64,000 nt of DNA, taken from assembly GCF_900129295.1 (NCBI RefSeq), contig NZ_FQUU01000002.1, positions 353,988-417,987 of the forward strand. The letters run 5' to 3'. The position numbers and the translations under genes are program-made. Below are positions 51,892-64,000 of this stretch, piece by piece. Below the pieces are notes generated by a model. It was given only the letters and a program-made list of their open reading frames with translations, did no database searches and had not been told where the DNA came from. This stretch comes from Flavisolibacter ginsengisoli DSM 18119. Lineage in GTDB: Bacteria; Bacteroidota; Bacteroidia; Chitinophagales; Chitinophagaceae. Each line of letters begins with the position of its first letter. Positions within the stretch are counted from its first letter, which is position 1.

Positions 51892-54800
51892 TTACTGGTA
51901 CATTAAGAATAAAACATTTTCCAGCCCTTTCTCAAAGCGTAATGCCTGTACCATTTCATTTTTACCTGATTGCACTGAATTGAGTATTATAATATCTGGT
52001 TGGGTATCTATAGCTGTCTGTACAAGGGCAGTCCCATCTGATTCCACTACGTGGTAACCCTTTGCCTGCAATACATCTGTCAATGATCTAACAGCAGCTG
52101 AATCTTCATCTACAACCATAACTTTTTTCCTGCTTTTACCCTGTTCCAATAAATTACCCACCTCAGTAAATAATTGTGCTGTGTCAATTGGCTTGGTGAG
52201 ATAACGATCTACTCCTATACGATACCCCCGTGCCTTATCCTGCACAATGGACAATACGATAATAGGAATATCCATTGTCTGTGGATCATTCTTTAATATA
52301 GCGGCAAGATCAAATCCATTCATTTCCGGCATCATTACATCCAATATGATAAGATCAGGCTTATTTACCCGGATCTTTTCGAGTGCATCTTTGCCGTTTG
52401 ATGCTTCTTCAATCAAATAGCCAGCCTCACTTAATTCCTGGTGTAGTAATGAGCGTATAGCTTCTTCATCATCCACTATAAGTATCGTCGAATTTTGTCC
52501 ATCCATTTGGATGGTTGACTGGGCCATTTGCACTTTAAGTTGCTTTACCAATTCATTTAAATGTATGGGTTGAACACTTTCTGTTTGAATTACAGGCAAT
52601 GCAAAAGAAAAAGTACTTCCTTTTCCAACTTCACTTTCAAGCCATATCCGGCCACCATGATGTTCAACGATCTCTTTACAGATAGGCAGGCCAAGGCCTG
52701 TTCCCTTAGGCTTGTCCGTTAGTGTATCTCCACCTACCTGTTTAAATTGTTCAAAAACTGCCGAATAATCATCCATTGCTATTCCAATACCGGTATCTGT
52801 TATACTGACAATCAATTCATCCTTCTTGCGGTAAACATCACAAGTCACGAAACCTGAATCAGTGAATTTTACCGCATTGGAGATGAGGTTGATGATCACC
52901 TGGATCAGTTTATCCCTGTCACCTGATATTTCCGGAATGTTGGTATCTATATTTTTTACTAGTTGAAGTGATTTCTGTTCAAATAAAGAGGATGTTGCCA
53001 TTATAGCCCGCTCTGCAACTTCTGGTAAAGAAACCTTTTCGAAATTCCATTCCATTTTACCTGCCTCAATTTTAGCCAGGTCTAAAACATCATTGATCAG
53101 ATGAGTTAATCTTTCACCCTCAGAAATCACCACGTTGAGATTCTCAGATATCTGGTTGATTGTTTTTTCATTCTTTCCATCACTCCTGTCAAGAGCAGGA
53201 AATATCTTATCCTCAAGTCTTTTACGGATGATTTTTGTAAATCCTAAAACAGAGGTAAGAGGAGTTCTTAATTCATGGCTTACAGTTGACAAGAATGCAC
53301 TTTTGGCTTCATTTGCTTTCTCTGCAACTTTACTGGCAGCTTCTGCCTCCAGTTTTGCCTGTTTCACTTCCTCAAACAACTTAGCGTTCCGCAAAGCCAC
53401 ACCCACTGATGCAGCTATGGTGGACAAAAGACGGAGGTCATTTTCATTGAAACTGTTTTCATGTTCAGTGCTTTGAACACTTAATACCCCAATGATATCT
53501 TCCCCAACTGGTATAGGCACCCCAAGGTAGGATGCTGCCGGAATACCCACACGTTGTACTCCTAAATGAGATCTAAGTTCTTCAACATCTTTATTGATCA
53601 ATAAAGGTTCACCGGTAAGAATGATTTTGGATGTCAGGCCTTCTCCCAATTTTATTGGCGACATATTATCACCAAACTGGTAAGGGAAATGAATAATCCT
53701 GGTTTTTTGATTTAACAATGCCAGGTACACGATATTGGCCCTGAACAGGTCCTTCATCTGGTTGCCCACTAATTCTATTAATTCATCAGGGTTTAATTGC
53801 GAAGCCAGAGCTTTGCTGATGCTGTTTACTGTACTTAATTCAGTAGCCCTTTGTTTTGCTTCAGCCAAAAGATGTGTAGTTTCATCAAACAACCTTGCAT
53901 TCTCAAGCGCTACACTCATGCTATTGGTCAAAGTGGTCAGCAATCTTAGGTCTGATTCAGTAAAAGCATTTTCCTTATCAATATTTTGCAGGCTTACCGA
54001 TCCTTTCACTACATCACCTACGATCATGGGAACAAATAGTGCAGATTTCGGAGGCTGCCCTTTACTAACTCCTGTTCCACCATATTTCTTTGCGGTTTCC
54101 AGGTAATTGCTATTGATCAGTAATGGTTCACGTGTAGCTATAAGTTGTTTGTTTGCCCATATCATCGGGCGTAGTTCATTGTAAAACCTTTCACCCCTTT
54201 CTAAAGCAAATCGCCATTGTTCCATTCCCTTCCCTGCATCAAGCGTGCGTATGATGACTGTATGTGTATCAAATAATTCGCTGATTCTGTTACCTACAAG
54301 ATCATAAATAGCTTGTACATCCATTTCCCTGACCAAATCTTCCTGTACACTGTTTATCACTGCCAGCTCACCTGTACGCTGTTCGGTTTCTTTTAAAAGC
54401 CTTGTTGTTTCATCGAAAAGGCGGGCACTCTTAAGAGCGACACTCATACTATTTACAAGCGTCGTCAATAAATTTATATCTGAATCAGAAAAAGCATTTT
54501 CCTGGTCAAGGTTCTGAAGGCTGATAATACCTGTCACTTCTCCTCCCGCCATCATTGGCACCAATACCAGGGATTTAGCAGCCTGGCCAACAATAACAGT
54601 ATTATCGTATTGTGACCTGAGCTTGTCCATATCCTTATTAATGACCAGCAATTGGGTACTGTCAATTACATGCTTTCTAAATCCGTGTGGTTCACGAGGG
54701 CCCAACAAGGTACGATCACCCTTTTCATAGGCATACCGGTCTTCTATAATATTGGTCTTCCTGTCGTAGGTTACAATATCAATTACCTGCGCATTGAATA

Positions 54801-57800
54801 TCTCCCTCATCTTTTCACCAACAAGGTCATAGATGCCCTGTATATCCATTTGCGCCACCAGGCTTTCCTGCACACTGGTGATCACCGCCAGCTCTGCGTT
54901 GCGCTGACCTGTCTCTTTTAATAACCGGTTTGTCTCATCAAACAGGCGGGCACTTTCCAGCGCTACGCTCATACTGTTGGCCAATGTAGTAAGCAGGCTC
55001 ACATCAGATTCTGAAAATGCATTTTCATGATCAATATTCTGAAGGCTGATGATACCAGTTACTTTTCCCCCAGCAATCATGGGAACATATATCTGTGATT
55101 TAGGTGTTTCCCCAATCAGGATTTCATTCCCAAATTCACGCATTGCTCTTTCTACATTGTTATTGTGCAATAAGATATGCCCTGTTTCGATGACATGTTT
55201 TCTAAATCCCTTCGGCTTCCTTGGCCCAACCAATGTCCTGTCTCCTTTTTCAAAGGAATATTTATCTTCTATTAAATTAGCACGGCTGTCATAAGTAACT
55301 ATATCGATCACTTGTGGATTGAATATCTTCCGCATCTTTTCACCTACCAACTCATAGATCCCATTCATATCCATTTCTGCAACGAGGCTTTCCTGTACAC
55401 TGTTGATCACAGCCAGTTCAGCATTCCTTTGCTCGGTTTCTTTCAACAACCGGGTGGTTTCATCAAACAGCCTTGCACTTTCCAATGCGACACTCATACT
55501 ATTGGCAAGTGTTGTGATCAGGCTGATATTTGATTCACTGAAGGCATGCTCCTGGTCAAGGTTCTGCAAGCTAATAACACCCTTTACTTTGCCACCGGCT
55601 ATCATTGGCACATACACTTGCGATTTAGGCATCTCACCGATCAATATCTCGTTCTCAAATTCCTGGACTGCCTTGGCTACATTTTCATTGTGCAACAACA
55701 ATTCGCCTGTTTCTAGAACATGCTTACGGAAACCCTTTGGCGCTCGTGGTCCCAAAATGGTCCTGTCTCCCTTTTCATAAGCATATTGATCTTCTATCAG
55801 GTTTTTTGACGGGTCATAGGTAACAATATCAATCACCTGTGCATTGAATATTTCGCGGATCTTCTCGCCTACCAATTCATAAATAGATTTAATGTCCATC
55901 TGGGCCACCAGGCTTTCCTGTACACTATTAATAACTGCTAGCTCTGCATTCCGTTGTTCAGTTTCTTTTAATAACCTGTTGGTTTCATCAAATAACCTGG
56001 CATTTTCCAAAGCAACACTCATACTATTGGCAAGTGTTTCCAGCAGTCTTACATCCGAGTCAGTGAAAGCATTTTCTTTATCAATATTTTGAAGACTAAC
56101 ATAACTCTTGACCTTGTCTCCTGTCATTAATGGAACAAACAAAAGGGACCTGGGATATTCGGTTCCTGGTAATACTTTCAAGCCAAACTCTGAAGCGGCT
56201 GCTTCGTAATCTTTATTGATCAGGATCTTTTCCCTGGTCAGTATCAGGTGCTGACGCAACTTATCATAGGGTCGTGGCTTCAAATAAAACCTTTCTCCTT
56301 TCTCAATAAGGTATTTGAATTCCTCCATGCCTGTTTGCTGGTCAAGTGTGGCTATGATGACTGCCTGTGCATTGAATACATCACGAATACGATCCCCCAC
56401 CAGGTCATAAATGGCCTGCATATCCAATTCCTTGGCCAATCCTTCCTGCACACTGTTAATTACAGCTAATTCAGCTGTACGTTGCTCTGTTTCTTTAAGT
56501 AAGCGATTGGTCTCATCAAACCGTCTTGCACTTTCCAATGCAATGCTCATGCTATTAGCCAACGTAGTCAATAAATTAACCGATGAATCGGAGAATGCAT
56601 TCTCTTTATCAAGATCCTGCAGGCTGATCATGCCTTTAACTTCACCACCAGAGATCATTGGTACAAATACAGCTGATTTTGGCTGTTCACCATAAATGAC
56701 CTGGCTGTCAAATTTCTTGCTCAGGGCATCAAGATCTTTGTTGATGACAAATACCTGCCCCGTATCGATAACATGTTTCCGGAACCCTTTAGGTTCCCAT
56801 TTACCAACTTTTGTCCTGTCGCCTTTTTCAAAAGAATAATGATCCTCCAGTAGGTTGGTCTTCTTGTCATAGGTAACTATATCTATTACCTGTGCATTAA
56901 ATATCTCCCGTATTTTTTCCCCTACCATATTGTAGATCCCTTCCATTTCCATTTCGCTAACCAGGCCTTCCTGTACCCTGTTAATCACGGCAAGTTCCTC
57001 TACACGATGGCTTAATTCAGCAGTTCTTAAAGCAACAGTGTGTTCCAGCACCCTGTGCTTGGCTTCCAACTGGCGTGTACGCCACCTGACCAGGTAATAC
57101 ACAACAGCCAAAGCAGCCAGTCCATAAAATAGGTAAGCCCACCAGGTACGCCACCAGGGTGGTAAAATGGCGAATGTGTATATAGTTTCCTCACTTGGCT
57201 TTTGATATACATTCAAAGCCTTCACATGAAACTTGTAATGACCATCAGGAAGGTTAGTGTATTCCTTATAATAATTGTTGTCCCATCCTGACCAGCCGCT
57301 TTCAAAACCTTCCAGCCAGGTCTGGTATTGTGTTTTATCTTCCTGTTCAAAAAATGGGGCAGCATATTCAAAACGAAGTGTACTATTTTTAAAGGAAATG
57401 GATGAAGAAGTACTATCCCCTGTTAATGGGTTTAAAACTTCATTGCCTGCAGTAACATGCCTTAATATGGTTTTAAAATCCTGGTTATAATTCTTTTCCA
57501 GTTTTTCATCAAAACGAACCAGGCCATCAGTTGTACATATCCAGGTAATTCCATTATCCTCGGGGTAAATACTGGAAAAAGACCTGTCGGCAATGGGCAA
57601 TAAGGCTGTCTTATCTAAACGATATTTTCCATTAGGCTGTGGAGTAGCAATAATGGTTTCCTTACCAAACCGCAACCAGACCCTGCCCCCCTTATCTTCT
57701 GTAATAAAAAATTCCTCCTTTCCACCACTTTTAAATTTCCCAAAACTAGTATCCGTGAAAAAGGTATTCCTTCTTGAATCAAACCGATAAATACCTCCCT

Positions 57801-59436
57801 CAGCGGGGAACCAGGTATCACCTTTGATCTTATATACATTACCCTGTGCATTCTTTAAACCCTGTTCTTCGCCATAACGTTGATATCCAAATTTGCTAAG
57901 TACCGGCTGACCTGATTGATCAAAAGCAGGAGTGATTTTATAAACAACTCCACTTTGCGTACCAGCCCAAACAGAACCATCATTATTCTCTGAGAACGTC
58001 CATACCTGGTCGTCGAGGTTCGGCAGCGGCCCTATGTACTTCCAGTCAGATGAGGTTTTAGTGAATATCTTTACACCAGAAGTAGCACCACCATATAATA
58101 GGTTTGGATATTTATTTGATTGCAGCATCCCTGCCAATTGCATATTGCCACCAATAGAAGGCTGTATACTTTTCACTTTACCATCCTGTAACATAAAAAG
58201 ACCATCATTAGGTATCAACAGGTTATTATTGTCTGCTAATAAGGTAAATGTTTGATTAGGTGGTATTCCATGAACAGGTTCAAACTTCGAAGTCTTTTCA
58301 TTGAAGCGAAGCAAGCCGTTAGTTGTGCCCAGGAACAGGGTTCCCTTGAACCTATCAATTACAAGTGTGGCCGTATTGATTCCTGACTGGTTTGTAAACT
58401 GTGTTAAAGGAGAAGATGTTTCTACTCTTGAGATCCCATTATCCAAAGCCAGCCATAGTGTTCCCTTAGTATCTGCATATACCGCATAAACAGATTCATC
58501 CTGTAGTCCGACATCACGATTGATCTGTTGTATAATCTTTCCATTTCCATCAATAACCACCAGGCCTTTTCCGGTAGTGGAGAGTGCATAAAAACCATCC
58601 TTTGTTTTCGCACCCTTATATAAAGTACCAGATTTTAAAAGCTCAGAAGCTTCCGAAGCAAAAGGTTGAAATTTTTTGCCATCGAATAGATAAAGACCAC
58701 TATAAAATAATCCTATTAAGTATTTTTTCTCACTTGTCTTTTTTTCCTCTCCTGGGGTAACATAGGGTAACATAACCTGCATGCGTTCCTGCCCCAAAAA
58801 TTCACTTCCAGGAATCAATTGTAGTGAATCATTGACCATCTTAAAGAGGCCTAGTCCCTGTTCATGCACATAATAATTATCATCGATGTAGAAAGAATAC
58901 ATAAACCTGGCCTTTGGTTTCCAAACCTTAACCTCATTCTTTGAATTCAATCTCACTATCAGTTCTCTAGACTGGAAGTATACCCCTTCATCCGCAGCAT
59001 GAATTGTCCATACATCATAAAAATTACGATAAGCAGCAGGCACGTATTTTATTAAAGAGCGGCCAACTGTTTGTCCCACACTATCCTGTTCAAGGAATCC
59101 AAAATCTCCTATAGCACCATAATAGATCCTTCCGTTCTTATCCTTAGCCAGCGCCCTTGTAACCACAGGAATGTTCTTAAACTGAACTTTTCTCCACTTA
59201 ACACCATCGTATTCCAGGATACCATTCTGTATCCCAAAATACATAACTCCCCTGTTGTCTTCCATCACACACCATGTTTGTGGAAGAGCCTTATAAGTTT
59301 TAGGCAGGTAATTGGTTATAAAAGGCAAACCTTTTTCAGCATTACTTTGGGAAATTGCGGAAAAAGGAAGAAAAAATAGCAATCCTGAATAAAGTACGTA
59401 TTCAAGTTTCTTAAAGCAGGAATTAAGTAAGGTCAT
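51892..59436 (-). CDS. Giant hybrid sensor histidine kinase with periplasmic propeller and seven GAF domains
   Basis: 2514 residues. Order: signal peptide (to about 29, 'FSAIS'), two-component-regulator propeller repeats (about 40-650), Y_Y_Y domain (about 665-765), transmembrane helix (about 770-790), seven tandem GAF domains (about 812-2018), HisKA with 'STVSHELRTPLTSVLGF' (about 2050), HATPase ('INLISNAVKFT', 'DTGIGIA', 'GTGLGLPI'), a full receiver (about 2315-2432, Asp in 'IILDVMMPEMNG') and a shortened last receiver whose acceptor reads 'IIILNSVQSG', Asn for Asp. The propeller-YYY front is that of hybrid two-component sensors, but no DNA-binding domain follows. Heads the kinase-regulator-cyclase operon. 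Confidence 0.93.
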   Translation of the reverse strand: MTLLNSCFKKLEYVLYSGLLFFLPFSAISQSNAEKGLPFITNYLPKTYKALPQTWCVMEDNRGVMYFGIQNGILEYDGVKWRKVQFKNIPVVTRALAKDKNGRIYYGAIGDFGFLEQDSVGQTVGRSLIKYVPAAYRNFYDVWTIHAADEGVYFQSRELIVRLNSKNEVKVWKPKARFMYSFYIDDNYYVHEQGLGLFKMVNDSLQLIPGSEFLGQERMQVMLPYVTPGEEKKTSEKKYLIGLFYSGLYLFDGKKFQPFASEASELLKSGTLYKGAKTKDGFYALSTTGKGLVVIDGNGKIIQQINRDVGLQDESVYAVYADTKGTLWLALDNGISRVETSSPLTQFTNQSGINTATLVIDRFKGTLFLGTTNGLLRFNEKTSKFEPVHGIPPNQTFTLLADNNNLLIPNDGLFMLQDGKVKSIQPSIGGNMQLAGMLQSNKYPNLLYGGATSGVKIFTKTSSDWKYIGPLPNLDDQVWTFSENNDGSVWAGTQSGVVYKITPAFDQSGQPVLSKFGYQRYGEEQGLKNAQGNVYKIKGDTWFPAEGGIYRFDSRRNTFFTDTSFGKFKSGGKEEFFITEDKGGRVWLRFGKETIIATPQPNGKYRLDKTALLPIADRSFSSIYPEDNGITWICTTDGLVRFDEKLEKNYNQDFKTILRHVTAGNEVLNPLTGDSTSSSISFKNSTLRFEYAAPFFEQEDKTQYQTWLEGFESGWSGWDNNYYKEYTNLPDGHYKFHVKALNVYQKPSEETIYTFAILPPWWRTWWAYLFYGLAALAVVYYLVRWRTRQLEAKHRVLEHTVALRTAELSHRVEELAVINRVQEGLVSEMEMEGIYNMVGEKIREIFNAQVIDIVTYDKKTNLLEDHYSFEKGDRTKVGKWEPKGFRKHVIDTGQVFVINKDLDALSKKFDSQVIYGEQPKSAVFVPMISGGEVKGMISLQDLDKENAFSDSSVNLLTTLANSMSIALESARRFDETNRLLKETEQRTAELAVINSVQEGLAKELDMQAIYDLVGDRIRDVFNAQAVIIATLDQQTGMEEFKYLIEKGERFYLKPRPYDKLRQHLILTREKILINKDYEAAASEFGLKVLPGTEYPRSLLFVPLMTGDKVKSYVSLQNIDKENAFTDSDVRLLETLANSMSVALENARLFDETNRLLKETEQRNAELAVINSVQESLVAQMDIKSIYELVGEKIREIFNAQVIDIVTYDPSKNLIEDQYAYEKGDRTILGPRAPKGFRKHVLETGELLLHNENVAKAVQEFENEILIGEMPKSQVYVPMIAGGKVKGVISLQNLDQEHAFSESNISLITTLANSMSVALESARLFDETTRLLKETEQRNAELAVINSVQESLVAEMDMNGIYELVGEKMRKIFNPQVIDIVTYDSRANLIEDKYSFEKGDRTLVGPRKPKGFRKHVIETGHILLHNNNVERAMREFGNEILIGETPKSQIYVPMIAGGKVTGIISLQNIDHENAFSESDVSLLTTLANSMSVALESARLFDETNRLLKETGQRNAELAVITSVQESLVAQMDIQGIYDLVGEKMREIFNAQVIDIVTYDRKTNIIEDRYAYEKGDRTLLGPREPHGFRKHVIDSTQLLVINKDMDKLRSQYDNTVIVGQAAKSLVLVPMMAGGEVTGIISLQNLDQENAFSDSDINLLTTLVNSMSVALKSARLFDETTRLLKETEQRTGELAVINSVQEDLVREMDVQAIYDLVGNRISELFDTHTVIIRTLDAGKGMEQWRFALERGERFYNELRPMIWANKQLIATREPLLINSNYLETAKKYGGTGVSKGQPPKSALFVPMIVGDVVKGSVSLQNIDKENAFTESDLRLLTTLTNSMSVALENARLFDETTHLLAEAKQRATELSTVNSISKALASQLNPDELIELVGNQMKDLFRANIVYLALLNQKTRIIHFPYQFGDNMSPIKLGEGLTSKIILTGEPLLINKDVEELRSHLGVQRVGIPAASYLGVPIPVGEDIIGVLSVQSTEHENSFNENDLRLLSTIAASVGVALRNAKLFEEVKQAKLEAEAASKVAEKANEAKSAFLSTVSHELRTPLTSVLGFTKIIRKRLEDKIFPALDRSDGKNEKTINQISENLNVVISEGERLTHLINDVLDLAKIEAGKMEWNFEKVSLPEVAERAIMATSSLFEQKSLQLVKNIDTNIPEISGDRDKLIQVIINLISNAVKFTDSGFVTCDVYRKKDELIVSITDTGIGIAMDDYSAVFEQFKQVGGDTLTDKPKGTGLGLPICKEIVEHHGGRIWLESEVGKGSTFSFALPVIQTESVQPIHLNELVKQLKVQMAQSTIQMDGQNSTILIVDDEEAIRSLLHQELSEAGYLIEEASNGKDALEKIRVNKPDLIILDVMMPEMNGFDLAAILKNDPQTMDIPIIVLSIVQDKARGYRIGVDRYLTKPIDTAQLFTEVGNLLEQGKSRKKVMVVDEDSAAVRSLTDVLQAKGYHVVESDGTALVQTAIDTQPDIIILNSVQSGKNEMVQALRFEKGLENVLFLMYQ
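53380..57000 (-). repeat. Seven GAF-coding tandem repeats, period about 525-540 bp
   Basis: The junctions recur as near-identical DNA, for example the stretch coding ELAVINSVQESLVA, near 56990, 56450, 55935, 55405, 54880, 54360 and, more diverged, 53825. Repeats 3, 4 and 5 are the most alike, which suggests recent duplication. Confidence 0.85.
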
Positions 59437-59581
59437 AGCAGATCAATTATAAAAGAATCAATGTTCTTGAATAGCAGATTGGATGATCTCGTCTTCTATA
59501 AACCTTTGGGGTAAGAATTCAGAAACTTACAATAGACAATAAATAAAAAGCTGTTTATAAATATAACATAAACCCGGGGCA

Positions 59582-59902
59582 TTATAAAATAAGAAAATCA
59601 GGGTCATATTTCTTCTCTACAGCCATGCGTGCTTCCACTTCAAAGCGGTTATTATGATAACCTTTGCGAATAGATTCCAATAAGTATTGCCATAGAAATC
59701 TTACAAAACCTAATTTTTGGTATTGACGTACATGTTCCATTTCATGCATAAGCCATTTCTGGTTTTGTACAAAGCTGTCTTTATCAACTTTCCATAAATG
59801 AATGGTCAAGCCAAACACGATAGCTACAGACGGGGCATTCAATTTCCAGGCAGCTATCCTGGCAATTTGTGAATTCTCTTTTATTCTAACACAAACAGGC
59901 AT
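59582..59902 (-). CDS. Small HExxH putative metalloprotease-like protein
   Basis: 106 residues with a zinc-binding 'LMHEMEHVRQY' motif (HExxH) and basic flanks, resembling the short DUF4157-type proteins of Bacteroidota. No signal peptide is present. A protease role is possible but unproven, as the third ligand is not obvious. Monocistronic; it lies between the sensor kinase gene and the rRNA operon terminator. Confidence 0.8.
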   Translation of the reverse strand: MPVCVRIKENSQIARIAAWKLNAPSVAIVFGLTIHLWKVDKDSFVQNQKWLMHEMEHVRQYQKLGFVRFLWQYLLESIRKGYHNNRFEVEARMAVEKKYDPDFLIL

Positions 59903-60053
59903 GATTCAAAATTAAGAAGTACATAATGTACAATTCTGCTGCTTTAGATAATGCACCATTTTCATTGAACCTGGTTCCTTCTAAAAGGAAAATGTTTCAG
60001 CATTTAAAAATCATAATAGTATGGTAGAGTTGATTTGGTACAGGGGCATAAAA

Positions 60054-60079
60054 AAAGCCTTTCATTTCTGAAAGGCTTT
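60054..60079 (-). terminator. Terminator of the rRNA operon
   Basis: A perfect 11-bp stem, AAAGCCTTTCA / TGAAAGGCTTT, loop TTTC, with an A-run on the plus strand that gives the T-run at the 3' end of the minus-strand transcript, 11 bp after 5S. Confidence 0.9.
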
Positions 60080-60090
60080 CATTTAATAAA

Positions 60091-60201
60091 TATGGCAGCT
60101 ACCTACTCTCCCGCATTTTGGTGCAGTACCATCGGCCATGAGGGGCTTAACTTCTCTGTTCGGTATGGGAAGAGGTGAACACCCTCGGCAAAACCACCAT
60201 A
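60091..60201 (-). rRNA. rrf: 5S ribosomal RNA
   Basis: About 111 nt. The ends pair (TATGGTGG with CTGCCATA) and the conserved stretch complementary to 'ggtatgggaagaggtg' is present. Ends are estimated from this pairing. Confidence 0.93.
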
Positions 60202-60353
60202 AAGAGTTTATAGTTTCTGGTTTATAGTTCCTGGTTTGATGAACCATCACTATGCACCATAGCTATATAATAAGATTAACATATTGGATCAAAAAAGGAG
60301 TTAGGAGAGAGTCTATCTATACCATGCCTTTGAGGGCAGGTAGTAAAAAAAAA

Positions 60354-63236
<2,883 letters not shown>

Positions 63237-63554
63237 AATTTGAAATTGTATTTGTTACCCGACCACAACAACTTCAGACCACCAAAAACTTGGCGATACT
63301 AAATTATTATGTGATCGTTCAATAGACTCTCGTCTAACAACTTTTTTGATTTTTCCAATATGTCAAAGAACTTAACCGATTTAAAATTTAATATCGAATA
63401 TGTAATATTGAATACTAAACCCTAAATGGTCTTTAGCTGATAACCTGGATACGATCCAGTCAAAATCCCTAATGGATTATTACCATCTTAGTTTGAAAGA
63501 ACTGTTTCGTTTTCCCTCAATATCCCAATTGACAATTGCCAATCGAAAATATTG

Positions 63555-63628
63555 TGGAGGATAACGGATTCGAACCGTTGACCCCCTGCGTGCAAGGCAG
63601 GTGCTCTAGCCAGCTGAGCTAATCCCCC
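63555..63628 (-). tRNA. tRNA-Ala (TGC)
   Basis: 74 nt, starts GGGGGATTAGCTCAGCTGGC, anticodon loop TTGCACG with TGC, T-loop GGTTCGAATCC, acceptor end ATCCTCCA. It lies in the 16S-23S spacer. Confidence 0.95.
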
Positions 63629-63731
63629 TACTGTAAAGGTTGACTAGTTACTGGTCTTGTGGCAGTTGACAAGAAATGAAGACCTTTTCAACTTTTCACC
63701 TCATCAACTAATCACCGGCAGCTTTCTGTGG

Positions 63732-63806
63732 TAGACCCGACCAGATTTGAACTGGTGACCCCTACATTATCAGTGTAGTGCTCTAACCAGGCTGAGCTAC
63801 GGATCT
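63732..63806 (-). tRNA. tRNA-Ile (GAT)
   Basis: 75 nt, starts AGATCCGTAGCTCAGCCTGG, anticodon GAT in CTGATAA, T-loop AGTTCAAATCT, acceptor closing with CGGGTCT. CCA seems encoded just after (63729-63731). Confidence 0.95.
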
Positions 63807-63952
63807 GTTTGGTGTATCTTGTAGCCCCTTTTTATCGGGTTTACTTTTAAAAACTTGTAAAAGAACTTCTTTAAGTAATTTGAAAGAGATGGAAACAACA
63901 GCAGGTAAGCCAATGTTACCTCTTGGGCGGACCCAGAGGAACGTGCTCTAAA

Positions 63953-64000
<48 letters not shown>

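Noticed and set aside
53380..57000. GAF repeats as a transposon or assembly artefact
   Set aside because: All repeats stay in one frame and differ from each other throughout, as expected for an expanded domain array.

Overview
The window is chromosomal DNA of a Bacteroidota bacterium, probably of the Chitinophagaceae or a near relative. The signs are low G+C, promoters with a TAnnTTTG -7 element, few Shine-Dalgarno sequences, a TonB-dependent receptor with a carboxypeptidase-like N-terminal domain, a subtilase with a type IX secretion C-terminal domain, and an rRNA operon of the order 16S-Ile-Ala-23S-5S. No phage, insertion sequence or CRISPR array was seen.

Layout. 1-9.3 kb: ordinary genes (end of a PEGA-domain membrane protein, a phosphodiesterase, a beta-propeller protein, a TPR lipoprotein, rpe, a methyltransferase, a TonB-dependent receptor, a hemerythrin-like protein). 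9.4-12.5 kb: an Mla/MCE lipid-transport operon with an FMN-binding split-barrel gene at its end. 12.6-37.3 kb: a stress or dormancy island with four double-domain universal stress proteins, two Hsp20 chaperones, two cation P-type ATPases, an eRF1-like (baeRF) protein, a site-2 protease with CBS domains, a second FMN split-barrel protein, a DUF892 ferritin-like protein, a YbhB/PEBP protein, a phospholipase D/cardiolipin synthase, a PEP synthase, a CHAD protein, and a regulator fusing a receiver domain to a CRP/FNR module. 37.5-49.7 kb: housekeeping and secreted proteins (mnmA, T9SS subtilase, RsmB-like methyltransferase, sucAB, rpsT, M14 peptidase). 49.8-59.4 kb: a signalling operon of a 2514-residue hybrid sensor kinase with seven GAF domains, a single-domain response regulator and a GAF-cyclase. 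60-64 kb: rRNA operon on the minus strand, cut by the window end inside 16S.

Main result. The island looks like a coordinated regulon. Its intergenic regions hold 16 exact copies of TGA-N6-TCA, mostly TGAY-N4-RTCA, the core shared by CRP and FNR operators. They often occur as pairs offset by exactly 22 bp. The gene-proximal site is centred 33 bp (range about 32-34) from a Bacteroidota -7 element, which is the class II activator position near -41.5. The same pairs sit between divergent genes, with each member serving one direction, and one pair lies upstream of the receiver-CRP gene itself. The gene content closely resembles the DosR dormancy regulon of Mycobacterium tuberculosis (Usp, Hsp20, CtpF-type ATPase, Rip3-type protease, eRF1-like Rv2629, FMN split-barrel proteins), but the control logic is of CRP/FNR type. 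The promoter geometry also corrects start codons and brings out a 55-residue membrane protein gene.
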